From JAQUCI01 sp034932685 (GTDB lineage: Bacteria > Bacillota_I > Bacilli_A > Erysipelotrichales > Erysipelotrichaceae): 64,000 nucleotides of DNA. Positions 25,876 to 34,525 of the stretch are shown here, piece by piece; the first letter of the stretch is position 1; every line of letters starts with the position of its first letter. A program made the position numbers and the translations under genes. The stretch is from NCBI GenBank assembly GCA_034932685.1, contig JAYFOM010000012.1, positions 73,010 through 137,009 on the forward strand, in the 5' to 3' direction. The notes under the pieces are model-generated. The model was given only the letters and a program-made list of their open reading frames with translations, was not told where the DNA came from and made no database searches.

Positions 25876-26608
25876 CTTTGCCTCGTTGTAGTTCTTTTTT
25901 ATCATAAATAAGTGCAGAGATGGTCAATGTCACAAAAATGATCAGACCAACTGTCATTAACCTAAGCGGATAATGATCAGTCATAGTTACCTTAATATTT
26001 GATATTGACCAACTCATTACTTTTCTAGTAATTTCATTATTTGACACGAGTAAATCATCATAGCGTTTAATGCGATTTTCATATGAAGATAACAGCGATT
26101 TTAATCGGCGATTACTTAAGTCAAGAACACTTTGATAATCATTATCAATCAGCCTTTGATTACTACTGGTTATCATTAACTGATATTGATCATAAAGTTT
26201 TTGTATTGCTTGATTTTTTGTATGAAAATAATCAAGTGTTATCTCTTGAAGCAAAAGCATCATTTTTTGGTTATGATCATAAGCGAATGATTGTATACCT
26301 TCCAAATCGCTTCCTACAATTTTTATTACCAATGTGTCTTCAAAAAAATAAGGATACATTTCATATTGAGTATCAGTGTTTCTATAAAAGCCCTCATATT
26401 TTTGGGTGAATATCGCTGCAACATATGAGCAATCACTTGTGCCTAGTTCTTCGGTAGTATGTGTAAATCGATATTCAATAGCGTATCGACTTTTTTGATT
26501 CATAAAGCTGATGACAAAAAATAAGACGATAGTATAAAAAATAAAGAACAGAAGTATCAGCTTATTTTTTAATGGTTTAAAAACAAAACCCAAGTTCTTT
26601 TTGATCAT
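25868..26608 (-). CDS. Wzz-like chain-length protein 1
   Basis: This 246-residue protein has a membrane helix near residues 17-35 (LILLFFIFYTIVLFFVISF) and another near 218-237 (LMTVGLIIFVTLTISALIY), separated by a mostly helical external domain. This resembles a polysaccharide co-polymerase without its kinase. The start shares ATGA with the stop of the upstream sulfotransferase. It and the protein at 23901 flank the Wzy-like gene and have the same layout with little sequence in common. Confidence 0.6.
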   Translation of the reverse strand: MIKKNLGFVFKPLKNKLILLFFIFYTIVLFFVISFMNQKSRYAIEYRFTHTTEELGTSDCSYVAAIFTQKYEGFYRNTDTQYEMYPYFFEDTLVIKIVGSDLEGIQSFAYDHNQKMMLLLQEITLDYFHTKNQAIQKLYDQYQLMITSSNQRLIDNDYQSVLDLSNRRLKSLLSSYENRIKRYDDLLVSNNEITRKVMSWSISNIKVTMTDHYPLRLMTVGLIIFVTLTISALIYDKKELQRGKDE

Positions 26609-27453
26609 AAATTTATACCAAGTTCTTTTAGTGCTTGTTTTTCTTCTGCATAGTAATCATTCAAGAAAACTCTTTCTTCATTACCCATACGCTCTTTGGT
26701 ATAGAAATTTTTCATAATGAACTTACCAACCTTTGATCGTAAACGATTTTTTGGTACAACTCTTTTTAAATACTTTGTTAAAAAGAAATCATTGTGAAGG
26801 AATTTAATAAACTTATTTTTTGGTATTTCTGAAACATTCTCATGAATATCAAGTTTACTTTCAAATGGTGCAATATCTAAGAAAGTCGCAAGTCTTTGTG
26901 CTAGCTTATTTTGATCACTAACAATTTCATTAAATAAGACAATCATGACATTGCTAGGTTTAAATAGTTCAAGATAATGCTTAATTTGTTTAGCATTTTT
27001 ACCTTGTTCAAGTAGATTGATGTTTAAATGGTCATATGGGTTTTTTAAGAATTCACTAAATGATTTTTGTATATATCCCATCTTACGAAGCATCTTGTAG
27101 TGAGAATAGATGCGATCGATTGGATTTCTAACCGCAATGATAATTTTCGCTGTTGGATTATATTGGTAAAGATAATCAGCTATTTCAGGATAATGGATAT
27201 AGTTGACTGAAGAGTCTATTAAGTACTTCTGATTAGATGCATTTTTATAGTTTGCTAGATACGCATCATAGTTTAAAGCACTCATACTTTCAAACTGTTT
27301 AGAAACATTTGTAATATGATTACGAGCAAAATAATGTGGTTCTTTTAAAGGGCCACCAAAAATATCAGGATGACTAATCAGTATTTTATGAATTGTGGTG
27401 GTTCCGCATTTAGCAATACCAACCATGAAAAGATTTACTTTTTTCTTTAGCAT
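26605..27453 (-). CDS. PAPS-dependent sulfotransferase 2
   Basis: This 282-residue sulfotransferase has the 5'-phosphosulfate loop GIAKCGTTTIHKIL (near residue 12) and the 3'-phosphate site VRNPIDRIYSHYK. A Cys replaces the Ala or Ser of the other two copies in the loop, a tolerated position. It is coupled by a 4-base overlap to the first Wzz-like gene, so it is embedded in the assembly genes. It likely sulfates a distinct position of the polymer. RBS GAGGTAA. Confidence 0.88.
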   Translation of the reverse strand: MLKKKVNLFMVGIAKCGTTTIHKILISHPDIFGGPLKEPHYFARNHITNVSKQFESMSALNYDAYLANYKNASNQKYLIDSSVNYIHYPEIADYLYQYNPTAKIIIAVRNPIDRIYSHYKMLRKMGYIQKSFSEFLKNPYDHLNINLLEQGKNAKQIKHYLELFKPSNVMIVLFNEIVSDQNKLAQRLATFLDIAPFESKLDIHENVSEIPKNKFIKFLHNDFFLTKYLKRVVPKNRLRSKVGKFIMKNFYTKERMGNEERVFLNDYYAEEKQALKELGINL

Positions 27454-27489
27454 TTATCTTACCTCAATATTCTCTGTTTTTGAAAATAA

Positions 27490-28341
27490 TCACTCATCCC
27501 AAAGCGATATATCAAAGGGAACCATTGCTTGTAACTTTTGATTATAAGGTTTGAAAAACTGAATGAGTTCGAGCCTAATAGCATTATCCATTGGTTCTTT
27601 TTTAACTTGTTCACTGTTTTTTCTAATATCAACATTCTTTAATTTGCTAGTTCTAAGAAGTATCCTAAATGCACGACGGATACGATATGGTATTTTAGTA
27701 TACAAATACCAAAGCCATTTTGTCTTGGGCTTAAAATGCGCCCCAGCGATAATTGGTTCAAGTTCTTTAAAGGGTGTTACTTTAATAAATGAAAGTATCT
27801 TGTTGACACATCCAAGTTGATCTTTGATAAACTCATCAAAGCTTACGATCAAAACTTGTGATTGATCAAAATACTGATAAACTTTGTCAAGCTGCAAACA
27901 ATATAGTGAGCGATATATAGCATTATAACAACCACATGTTATTTTCTTTTCTAGCTTATCTTTTTCTGATACAAAGAAATCACTAAACGGTTTATTAGTA
28001 TTATTCAATCTTTTTGCCATTGTATATTGGGAATATAAGCGATCAATTGGATTGCGTAATATCACAATGAGTTTCATATCGGGATTATATTCTTTAATGC
28101 GACTTAATGCTAGTTCATGACAAAGATAGTTAGGTGTAACATTCATATATACCTTTTTGCTTGGATCAAACCGGTAGTGTCGATTTAATTTACGCAAATC
28201 ACCATATAATCTATCATCAGAAAAGTAAAACAACTCCTTGATATCCGATAGTTCAATTTCAGGGTGTTTTAATAGGATATTATGTAAAGATGTTGTTCCT
28301 GATTTTTGGGCACCAATGCACATTACATTTAGTTTATTCAT
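27490..28341 (-). CDS. PAPS-dependent sulfotransferase 3
   Basis: This sulfotransferase has GAQKSGTTSLHNIL at the N-terminus and LRNPIDRLYSQYT for the 3'-phosphate site. About 283 residues from the ATG at 28341 (MNKLNV), preferred over a longer frame to 28389 because the PAPS loop then falls at the usual distance from the N-terminus and GAGG lies upstream. It lies 23 bases after the first GT2 gene. It is clearly related to the other two but not a recent duplicate. Confidence 0.88.
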   Translation of the reverse strand: MNKLNVMCIGAQKSGTTSLHNILLKHPEIELSDIKELFYFSDDRLYGDLRKLNRHYRFDPSKKVYMNVTPNYLCHELALSRIKEYNPDMKLIVILRNPIDRLYSQYTMAKRLNNTNKPFSDFFVSEKDKLEKKITCGCYNAIYRSLYCLQLDKVYQYFDQSQVLIVSFDEFIKDQLGCVNKILSFIKVTPFKELEPIIAGAHFKPKTKWLWYLYTKIPYRIRRAFRILLRTSKLKNVDIRKNSEQVKKEPMDNAIRLELIQFFKPYNQKLQAMVPFDISLWDE

Positions 28342-28364
28342 GCTAACCTCATAACTTTCTATCA

Positions 28365-29300
28365 CTACTTCATCAAAACACAACGCCATACACCAAGCAA
28401 CAAGCCAATAAATCGCGCTAAATCAAAAATCGCTATCAAAAAAATTGTCAATAACGTTTCAGTCAAACTAGTTACTTTTATCTTAGCTGCGCTAAACTGA
28501 AACATGACACGTAAGCTTATTGCTATAAGTAAAAGTAACCAGCCAACATCCTGCTTATTTATAAGTAAAATTAAAACAATAAGTCCAATCACAAATTGTA
28601 ATGAGACAAAGATAAATTTGGCTTTAGCTTGTTTTGCGACAACGTTGTCAGCTGTAAAACTAATCCATTTTTTTAATATCTGCTTAATATTGTCCGGATA
28701 GTGACTGTAGTATGCTTGCGCATCAGCGAACTTCTCTACCACTTTAGCTTGTTTTACTTTTTGATAAAAATTAATATCTTCACCTGCATGAACATGTTCA
28801 ATAAAACCATTAAGATGATTGAATACTTCTTTTTTCATCATGCAACTCCTGATAAAGCGTTTAGTATAATTAGCACGATAAAATGATCTGATGTAAGCTT
28901 TTTGCCAAATGCTCGTTACTTTATGCTCGCTTTTACCCCAAACGATATCAGCGTTATTATCAACCAATGTTTTATGTAATTCGAATAGCCAGTCTTCACT
29001 AACGTAAACTCCAGCATCCACAAATGCGAGCAATTGATACTGACTATGTTTCACACCAATATTACGCGCTTTACCCGCAAATGTTTTATTAGTCAATGCG
29101 ATTACTTCACACATTAAGCCTGTTGCTTTTGAAAACGTATCTATTGCCATACGAGTTAACTCATTAGTTGATGAATCAACAATTACTACTTCCGTTGTTA
29201 AACTCGAAAACTTGATTGCAGTTAAAAGATGTTCAAGTGTTTGAACAATATTTTTTTCTTCATGATAAGTTGGAATTATTATTGATACTTGATCATTCAT
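28365..29300 (-). CDS. Membrane-associated glycosyltransferase family 2
   Basis: This 311-residue GT2 enzyme has SIIIPTYHEEKNIVQ at the N-terminus, VIVDSSTNELTR, and FVDAGVYVSEDW in the DxD region. About 80 residues at the C-terminus are hydrophobic, with two to three membrane helices, which anchor it at the inner face. It overlaps the initiating transferase gene by 8 bases, so it may add the second sugar of the repeat unit. That order is inferred from gene order only. Confidence 0.87.
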   Translation of the reverse strand: MNDQVSIIIPTYHEEKNIVQTLEHLLTAIKFSSLTTEVVIVDSSTNELTRMAIDTFSKATGLMCEVIALTNKTFAGKARNIGVKHSQYQLLAFVDAGVYVSEDWLFELHKTLVDNNADIVWGKSEHKVTSIWQKAYIRSFYRANYTKRFIRSCMMKKEVFNHLNGFIEHVHAGEDINFYQKVKQAKVVEKFADAQAYYSHYPDNIKQILKKWISFTADNVVAKQAKAKFIFVSLQFVIGLIVLILLINKQDVGWLLLLIAISLRVMFQFSAAKIKVTSLTETLLTIFLIAIFDLARFIGLLLGVWRCVLMK

Positions 29301-30633
29301 TATGATTCACAAATCCTAAAAGGATAGTCCTTAACATAATATAGAGATCCATTTGTACGGTCCAGTTTTCAACATAATAAAGATCATACTTGATTCTTTC
29401 AATAATCGAAGTATCCCCACGGTAGCCATTGACTTGTGCTAAACCAGTAATACCAGGCTTTACGCGGTGTTTAATGTTGTACTTTGGTATTTCTTCACTA
29501 AAGGCTTTGACATACTTTGGTCGCTCTGGTCTTGGACCAATGATGCTCATTTCGCCCAATAAAACATTAATGAACTGTGGACATTCATCAATGCTTAGTT
29601 TACGAATCACCTTACCTATTTTTGTTACTCTTGCTTCGTTAACTGGGCTCCACGCCTCTTCTGTCTTTGCCAAAGTCATTGATCTAAACTTTAACATCAT
29701 AAAGACTTTATTGTTAAAACCTATTCTTTCTTGTCGATAAAAAAGTGGACCTTTCGATGTCGTTTTTATCAAAATAGCTACTACAACAAACAAAGGTAAA
29801 AACAGAATTAAGATCATTAAAGACACAGAAATATCAAAAGTTCTTTTTATTACTTTATTGATGATGTTATCAAGCGGTATCGTTCGCGAATTGATCAACA
29901 TGGTATTACCGATCATATCATATGCTGGTTTAGCTGGTAAATATCTTTGAAAATCAGGAATAATGGTTGATCTCAAGCCTTGTTTTTCAATCATTTCAAT
30001 ATAACTATTAAGTTCATTATAGTCACTTAATGGTAATCCTAAAACCACTAAAGAAGTTAAGGGGTAGGTAGTGATTGCTTCTTTTAGTTGTTTTAAAGCC
30101 TTTTTATGTTTCATTGGTGTTTCATCAAGCTTTATGTTAGCAACAACAAAATGACCAAATCGTTCATTATTAGTTACGGTATTAAGATATTCACTAATTA
30201 AATCAACCGATCCAACCACAATAACATCGGTTTTATACCATCCCTTTTTAACTAACTTAATGATGAGTTTTCTTCTAAGGTACAAGTTGGTAAGCGTCAT
30301 AAGTAATGAGATAAGCATACCCTTAAAAATAAAAGTATAAAAACGAGACTCAACAGTGATTAAAAACCCCATCAAAACCAAAACATGACATAGAAAAAGT
30401 AATGATGCTTCATCATATATCTTGATTATTTTCCTATCATTATAAATGTTGAAACTAGCATAACATCCAATCATTGCCATACCCAATAAAGCGATCAAAG
30501 ATACGTGTTCATATATTTCACTAAATATGTTATCTAGCCTTAAAATAAATACTAAATAAAATCCGGCTATGAAAATAAAATAATCATAAACAATACGTAC
30601 TATTTTAAGAAACGCTTGATTATCCTTTATCAT
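29293..30633 (-). CDS. Undecaprenyl-phosphate sugar-phosphotransferase (WbaP/EpsE-like)
   Basis: This polyprenyl-phosphate hexose-1-phosphate transferase starts the repeat unit on the lipid carrier. The 446-residue protein has four N-terminal membrane helices, a nucleotide-binding-like middle domain and the C-terminal catalytic domain. KRTFDISVSLMILILFLPLF is followed by YRQERIGFNNKVFMMLKFRSM, then DECPQFINVLLGEMSIIGPRPE. All family blocks are present. It is the first gene of the cluster, about 155 bases downstream of a good promoter. RBS AAGGAGAGG. Confidence 0.92.
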   Translation of the reverse strand: MIKDNQAFLKIVRIVYDYFIFIAGFYLVFILRLDNIFSEIYEHVSLIALLGMAMIGCYASFNIYNDRKIIKIYDEASLLFLCHVLVLMGFLITVESRFYTFIFKGMLISLLMTLTNLYLRRKLIIKLVKKGWYKTDVIVVGSVDLISEYLNTVTNNERFGHFVVANIKLDETPMKHKKALKQLKEAITTYPLTSLVVLGLPLSDYNELNSYIEMIEKQGLRSTIIPDFQRYLPAKPAYDMIGNTMLINSRTIPLDNIINKVIKRTFDISVSLMILILFLPLFVVVAILIKTTSKGPLFYRQERIGFNNKVFMMLKFRSMTLAKTEEAWSPVNEARVTKIGKVIRKLSIDECPQFINVLLGEMSIIGPRPERPKYVKAFSEEIPKYNIKHRVKPGITGLAQVNGYRGDTSIIERIKYDLYYVENWTVQMDLYIMLRTILLGFVNHNE

Positions 30634-30788
30634 AACCTCTCCTTATAAATGATAAAAAACCGATAGCTTCAGTTTACATTAAAGTCATTATTGGAAACTA
30701 CTCACGAGAAAATAAACGATATTTTGCATGATAATTAGTAATATAGCAATCAGATGATTTACAAAAATCCTATTTCTTATCTATTTAA

Positions 30789-30817
30789 ATAATACAATGC
30801 CTTTTTCTAAACGACAA
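30789..30817 (-). promoter_or_regulatory. Promoter of the polysaccharide cluster
   Basis: On the minus strand TTGTCG (30817-30812) and TATTAT (30794-30789) are separated by 17 bases. The predicted transcript has an untranslated leader of about 150 bases before the first gene, including an imperfect stem built on AGTTT/AAACT around 30670-30700. Confidence 0.55.
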
Positions 30818-30864
30818 TACTGAACTTATTTTAGCAAGTAAAATATAACCATATATTAGAAATG

Positions 30865-31791
30865 TTAGAACTTTTTACTCATATGCCACATTACTTTATC
30901 AATAACCATATTGTTCCTTAAGTAAAACCGCAATGCGATTTCATCAGTTGTTTTAAAATATGAACGTGCTAAGCCCTCTTTCTTCATCAATGTCATACAC
31001 CGATGAAATAACACTGTCCCAACCCCAGCATTACGATATGAGTCGATAACACCAAATGGACCAATCCTGCTTTCATCAAGATCATACCCTTTTTGAATGT
31101 AACCTATTGGGCTTTTGTTTTTTAAAGCGATGATTATGTCTTTTGTAGCTTTATCATTGGCGATTGCTTTTTGTACATTTACAAACCAACCAACGCTAAA
31201 ATTGTTTTTGATCATTTTCAATAACGCAATCGTATCTTCGTAAATGAAGTTTCTTACTTCAATATCATTATTTTTTAGTTCTGCTTCTTTATCACTAATC
31301 GCATCAGGCATTTCATACGTGGTTAAATCAAGATGCATCGCATATGCCTTATCATCATTTTTATAATCGTGTTTAATAAAAAAGTTATGGGCAGCACTGT
31401 TTTCTTCAACTGCCGCAAAAAAGTACAAGGGACTAAATGAGCCTACTACCATGTGTGTTGTATTGCCTTGGTAATAGTTTTCAAGCGCAATCAGTAAACT
31501 TTGACCAATTTTTTGTCTTCGATATTCAGGTAAAACACCAATCGCCAATAACCAAGCTTTATCTTCTTGAAGACCATAATCTAAGTAGTGATATTTCCTT
31601 TTTATGCCAATACAAAAGCCAATAATGTTTTCCTTTTCAATCGCTACCATAAATGCATTAGGATCAAAATTCTCATTACACAAAAGTATTCTTACATACA
31701 TTGATAGTGCTATAGGTTCATTAAAAAAAGCATACCAGTGTTTTTGAACTTCTAGTATCTCATTATAGGTTGCTTTACGATAGTTGATCAT
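30865..31791 (-). CDS. Tandem GNAT acetyltransferase
   Basis: The 308-residue protein holds two GNAT domains. The first (residues 1 to about 150) has the acetyl-CoA motif GVLPEYRRQKIGQSLL; the second (about 175-308) has GVIDSYRNAGVGTVLF. Such double-domain members act on small amines or peptides, mostly of unknown identity. It is monocistronic, with RBS AAGGAGG. It sits upstream of the polysaccharide cluster promoter on the same strand, but there is no evidence of a shared role. Confidence 0.85.
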   Translation of the reverse strand: MINYRKATYNEILEVQKHWYAFFNEPIALSMYVRILLCNENFDPNAFMVAIEKENIIGFCIGIKRKYHYLDYGLQEDKAWLLAIGVLPEYRRQKIGQSLLIALENYYQGNTTHMVVGSFSPLYFFAAVEENSAAHNFFIKHDYKNDDKAYAMHLDLTTYEMPDAISDKEAELKNNDIEVRNFIYEDTIALLKMIKNNFSVGWFVNVQKAIANDKATKDIIIALKNKSPIGYIQKGYDLDESRIGPFGVIDSYRNAGVGTVLFHRCMTLMKKEGLARSYFKTTDEIALRFYLRNNMVIDKVMWHMSKKF

Positions 31792-31975
31792 ATATCCTCC
31801 TTGAAGCTTATTTCACAATAAATGATTTATGTGCTTATGATGTGTCCCAATTGATAATGATTAACATAGAACTTCAAAATGCTTATCATATTAGTATTCT
31901 ATATTATGATTCTAGCACACCTAGTTTATTATCAATACCCCACCTATCAAACAAGTGATACTTTTAAACATAAAA

Positions 31976-32005
31976 AAATGACATTGTTATTATTCAATGT
32001 CATTT
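31976..32005 (-). terminator. Terminator of the flavodiiron protein gene
   Basis: An 11-bp stem AAATGACATTG / CAATGTCATTT with an 8-base loop is followed on the minus strand by a run of T. Confidence 0.88.
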
Positions 32006-32021
32006 ATAATACTTATTACTC

Positions 32022-33230
32022 TTATTTCATTTTTTCCTTTAATCTTAATGCAAAACTACTACCATATTCATAAGCTGTTTTAAGGTCTTCTTCGTTTGGT
32101 TTGAATCTAATGCGAAAGCCATCAACAACATCAGCTTTTAACTGTCTTAATCTTTCAGTTAGATTTATTACCGCTTCACCACTCCAACCATAGCTACCAA
32201 AAGCACTCATCAAACGATCTTTGTAATTAACTGATGTGATGCTGGTTGTTAGATCCCAAATTGGTTTTAATGCTTCACCAACCATCGTTGGGGAGCCAAA
32301 CATGATACCATCCGCAATTGCCATTCTATCCAATACTACAGCTTGACTCTCATTGACCATATCATACAACTCAACATCGATACCACCATCATCAAGCAGT
32401 GCTTTAGCGATTGTTTCAGCCAGTGTTTTGGTATAACCATAAGCACTAACATAAGGAATAACTACTAGCATGTTTTCAGTTTTCTTTGGTAGAGTACTCC
32501 ACTTATGATATAACGCCATTATTTCATCTATTCCAGTATCAATCACAGCACCATGACCCGTACATATAAGCTCAATATCAAGATCAGCGATACGCTTTAA
32601 AGCATTATGCATAAACGGTGATATAAAAGGTTTAAGGATATGATCAAAGTAATACTTAAGCGCTTCTTTATACTCTTGTTGATCTTCAATCTTACTTCTA
32701 AGTATTACAGGATCACTGTAGTGAGCACCAAATACATCACACGTAAATAAAAGCTTATCTTCTTTTACATAGGTAAACATGGTATCTGGCCAATGTAAAT
32801 TTGGAAGCGGCATAAACTCAAGTGTTTTGTTTCCAAGCGAGATTATATCACCATCCTTAACAACGCGACTCTTAAACTCGTGATTTACAATCTTCTTTAA
32901 AAAGGTAATTCCAGCTGCTGTTCCTACTATTTCAATGTTTGGATTAATCGCTAACAAACGTTCAATACTACCTGAGTGATCAGGTTCTGTGTGATCAACT
33001 ACTAAGTAATCAATTTTGCTTATATCAACAATATCTTCTAATCGTTTGATAAACTCGTCATTAAAGCCTGCCTTAGCTGTTTCAAATAAAGCGATTTTCT
33101 CACTACCCTTTAAAACAAATGCATTGTAAGTTGTACCATATTTAGTTTCCATAATGATATCAAACACGCGTAAATCTTTATCAATCACACCCGTCCAATA
33201 TAGATCATCTTTTATTTTAAAGCCCTTCAT
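32022..33230 (-). CDS. fprA: A-type flavoprotein / flavodiiron protein
   Basis: The 402-residue cytoplasmic enzyme reduces O2 to water or NO to N2O in anaerobes. The N-terminal metallo-beta-lactamase-like domain keeps the diiron ligands (HTEPDH near residue 83, LHWPDT, CDVFGAHY, CTGHGA). The C-terminal domain, from about residue 252, is a flavodoxin (VVIPYVSAYGYTKTLAE, MFGSPTM, GSYGWSGEA). There is no rubredoxin domain, so a separate electron donor is needed. It indicates an oxygen-sensitive lifestyle. It is followed by a strong terminator; the phosphatase gene 14 bases upstream may be co-transcribed. Confidence 0.93.
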   Translation of the reverse strand: MKGFKIKDDLYWTGVIDKDLRVFDIIMETKYGTTYNAFVLKGSEKIALFETAKAGFNDEFIKRLEDIVDISKIDYLVVDHTEPDHSGSIERLLAINPNIEIVGTAAGITFLKKIVNHEFKSRVVKDGDIISLGNKTLEFMPLPNLHWPDTMFTYVKEDKLLFTCDVFGAHYSDPVILRSKIEDQQEYKEALKYYFDHILKPFISPFMHNALKRIADLDIELICTGHGAVIDTGIDEIMALYHKWSTLPKKTENMLVVIPYVSAYGYTKTLAETIAKALLDDGGIDVELYDMVNESQAVVLDRMAIADGIMFGSPTMVGEALKPIWDLTTSITSVNYKDRLMSAFGSYGWSGEAVINLTERLRQLKADVVDGFRIRFKPNEEDLKTAYEYGSSFALRLKEKMK

Positions 33231-33244
33231 ATTATTCCTTCTTT

Positions 33245-34057
33245 CTATAATATATATTTATGTATTACTTCACTAATCGCATCACTATTGTTATCAGCAT
33301 CACATACAAGATCAGCTATTGCTTTTAAGTCATCATGACCATTATTAACGCTTACACCAACTCCAGCCAGCTTAACCATTGATAGATCATTTAGATTATC
33401 ACCAATCGCAATTGTATCAACCAAATCAATATTTAGCATTTTTGATAGTGTAATTAAGCCACTTCCTTTATCAACATAAATATGATTTATTTCTATATAA
33501 TGCCCTGCTGAATAACTAACAGCTAGCTTGTTGGAAACAATTGGTCTAATCTCATTGATGATTTTATCTCTTAGCGTTTCATTATCATAATAGAAGATTA
33601 TTTTAGCAATATCTTCATCAGCCAATAGCATCAATTCTTTCGCATTAACAACCGTATAATCAATCCTTTGATAAAGATATTCTTGATCTTTCGTTTGTAG
33701 ATTAAACACATACATATGATCTTTTGTGTAAGTATGCATCGACATGTTGTTTTCAAACGCATAAGTCCAAAGTTCAGCTACAGCTTCTTTTGCCATAGGC
33801 ATGAAACTTAAAACGCGATTTGCTTTATTTTCAGTGATTATCGCCCCATTTAATGATATGACATACTCATCACTTTCATCGTGACTGCCAATTTCAACTA
33901 AAACATCTTGTACTGATTGATAGCCTCTTCCTGTTGCTATGACAAATTTCACACCACATTCTTTAGCTTTATTGATTGCTTCAATATTTCGTATTGAAAC
34001 TTTTCGATCATCGCTAAGCAATGTTTGATCAAGATCACATGCGATTAACTTAAACAT
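33245..34057 (-). CDS. Cof-type HAD hydrolase
   Basis: This 270-residue phosphatase of the Cof/YidA group (HAD subfamily IIB) has motif I ACDLDQTLL (Asp8, Asp10), motif II VIATGRGY, a cap domain, then the motif III Lys and motif IV AIGDNLNDLSM. Members dephosphorylate sugar phosphates or flavin-type cofactors with broad specificity. RBS GAGGAA. It lies 14 bases ahead of the flavodiiron gene. A related gene runs on the other strand at 34526, beyond two tRNAs. Confidence 0.87.
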   Translation of the reverse strand: MFKLIACDLDQTLLSDDRKVSIRNIEAINKAKECGVKFVIATGRGYQSVQDVLVEIGSHDESDEYVISLNGAIITENKANRVLSFMPMAKEAVAELWTYAFENNMSMHTYTKDHMYVFNLQTKDQEYLYQRIDYTVVNAKELMLLADEDIAKIIFYYDNETLRDKIINEIRPIVSNKLAVSYSAGHYIEINHIYVDKGSGLITLSKMLNIDLVDTIAIGDNLNDLSMVKLAGVGVSVNNGHDDLKAIADLVCDADNNSDAISEVIHKYIL

Positions 34058-34160
34058 AAATTCCTCACTATCTACTATTAATTATAGTTAAGTTAAGCAT
34101 AACAAACAAGACAAATAACCAACATAATTAGTTTTAACTAACCACTAATATTATAACATA

Positions 34161-34186
34161 AAAAAAGACGATTCATCGTCTTTAAT
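34161..34186 (-). terminator. Terminator after the tRNA pair
   Basis: The stem AAAGACGA / TCGTCTTT is followed by T-rich sequence on the minus strand, just after the tRNA-Pro gene. Confidence 0.8.
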
Positions 34187-34195
34187 ACTAATTTC

Positions 34196-34272
34196 TGGTC
34201 GGGATGACAGGATTTGAACCTGCGACCCCTTGCTCCCAAAGCAAGTGCACTACCAAGTTGTGCTACATCCCG
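34196..34272 (-). tRNA. tRNA-Pro (anticodon TGG)
   Basis: The 77-base gene with encoded CCA folds into a cloverleaf. The acceptor CGGGATG pairs with CATCCCG. The anticodon stem CTTGC/GCAAG holds the loop TTTGGGA, giving anticodon TGG. The T loop GGTTCAAATCC is standard. Confidence 0.95.
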
Positions 34273-34278
34273 AAATTA

Positions 34279-34355
34279 TGGCGCGCCCAGTAGGACTTGA
34301 ACCCGCAACCTTTTGATCCGTAGTCAAACGCTCTATCCAGTTGAGCTATGGGCGC
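34279..34355 (-). tRNA. tRNA-Arg (anticodon ACG)
   Basis: The 77-base gene with encoded CCA has acceptor GCGCCCA pairing with TGGGCGC. The anticodon stem TTTGA/TCAAA holds the loop CTACGGA, giving anticodon ACG, whose A34 would normally become inosine. It lies 6 bases ahead of tRNA-Pro, and the two are probably co-transcribed. Confidence 0.95.
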
Positions 34356-34525
34356 ACATGTTCGCTTTACAGCGCATTCCTATATTATCACTTAAAACAC
34401 ATAATTGCAACACGAAAATTGTACTCACATGCAATCCATTTTGTAAAGAAATAGTTAAACAATGGTTTATCGTAACTGTTGCCCTTTTTTCATTGTATAA
34501 TGAATATAATCATTAAAGGAGCTAT

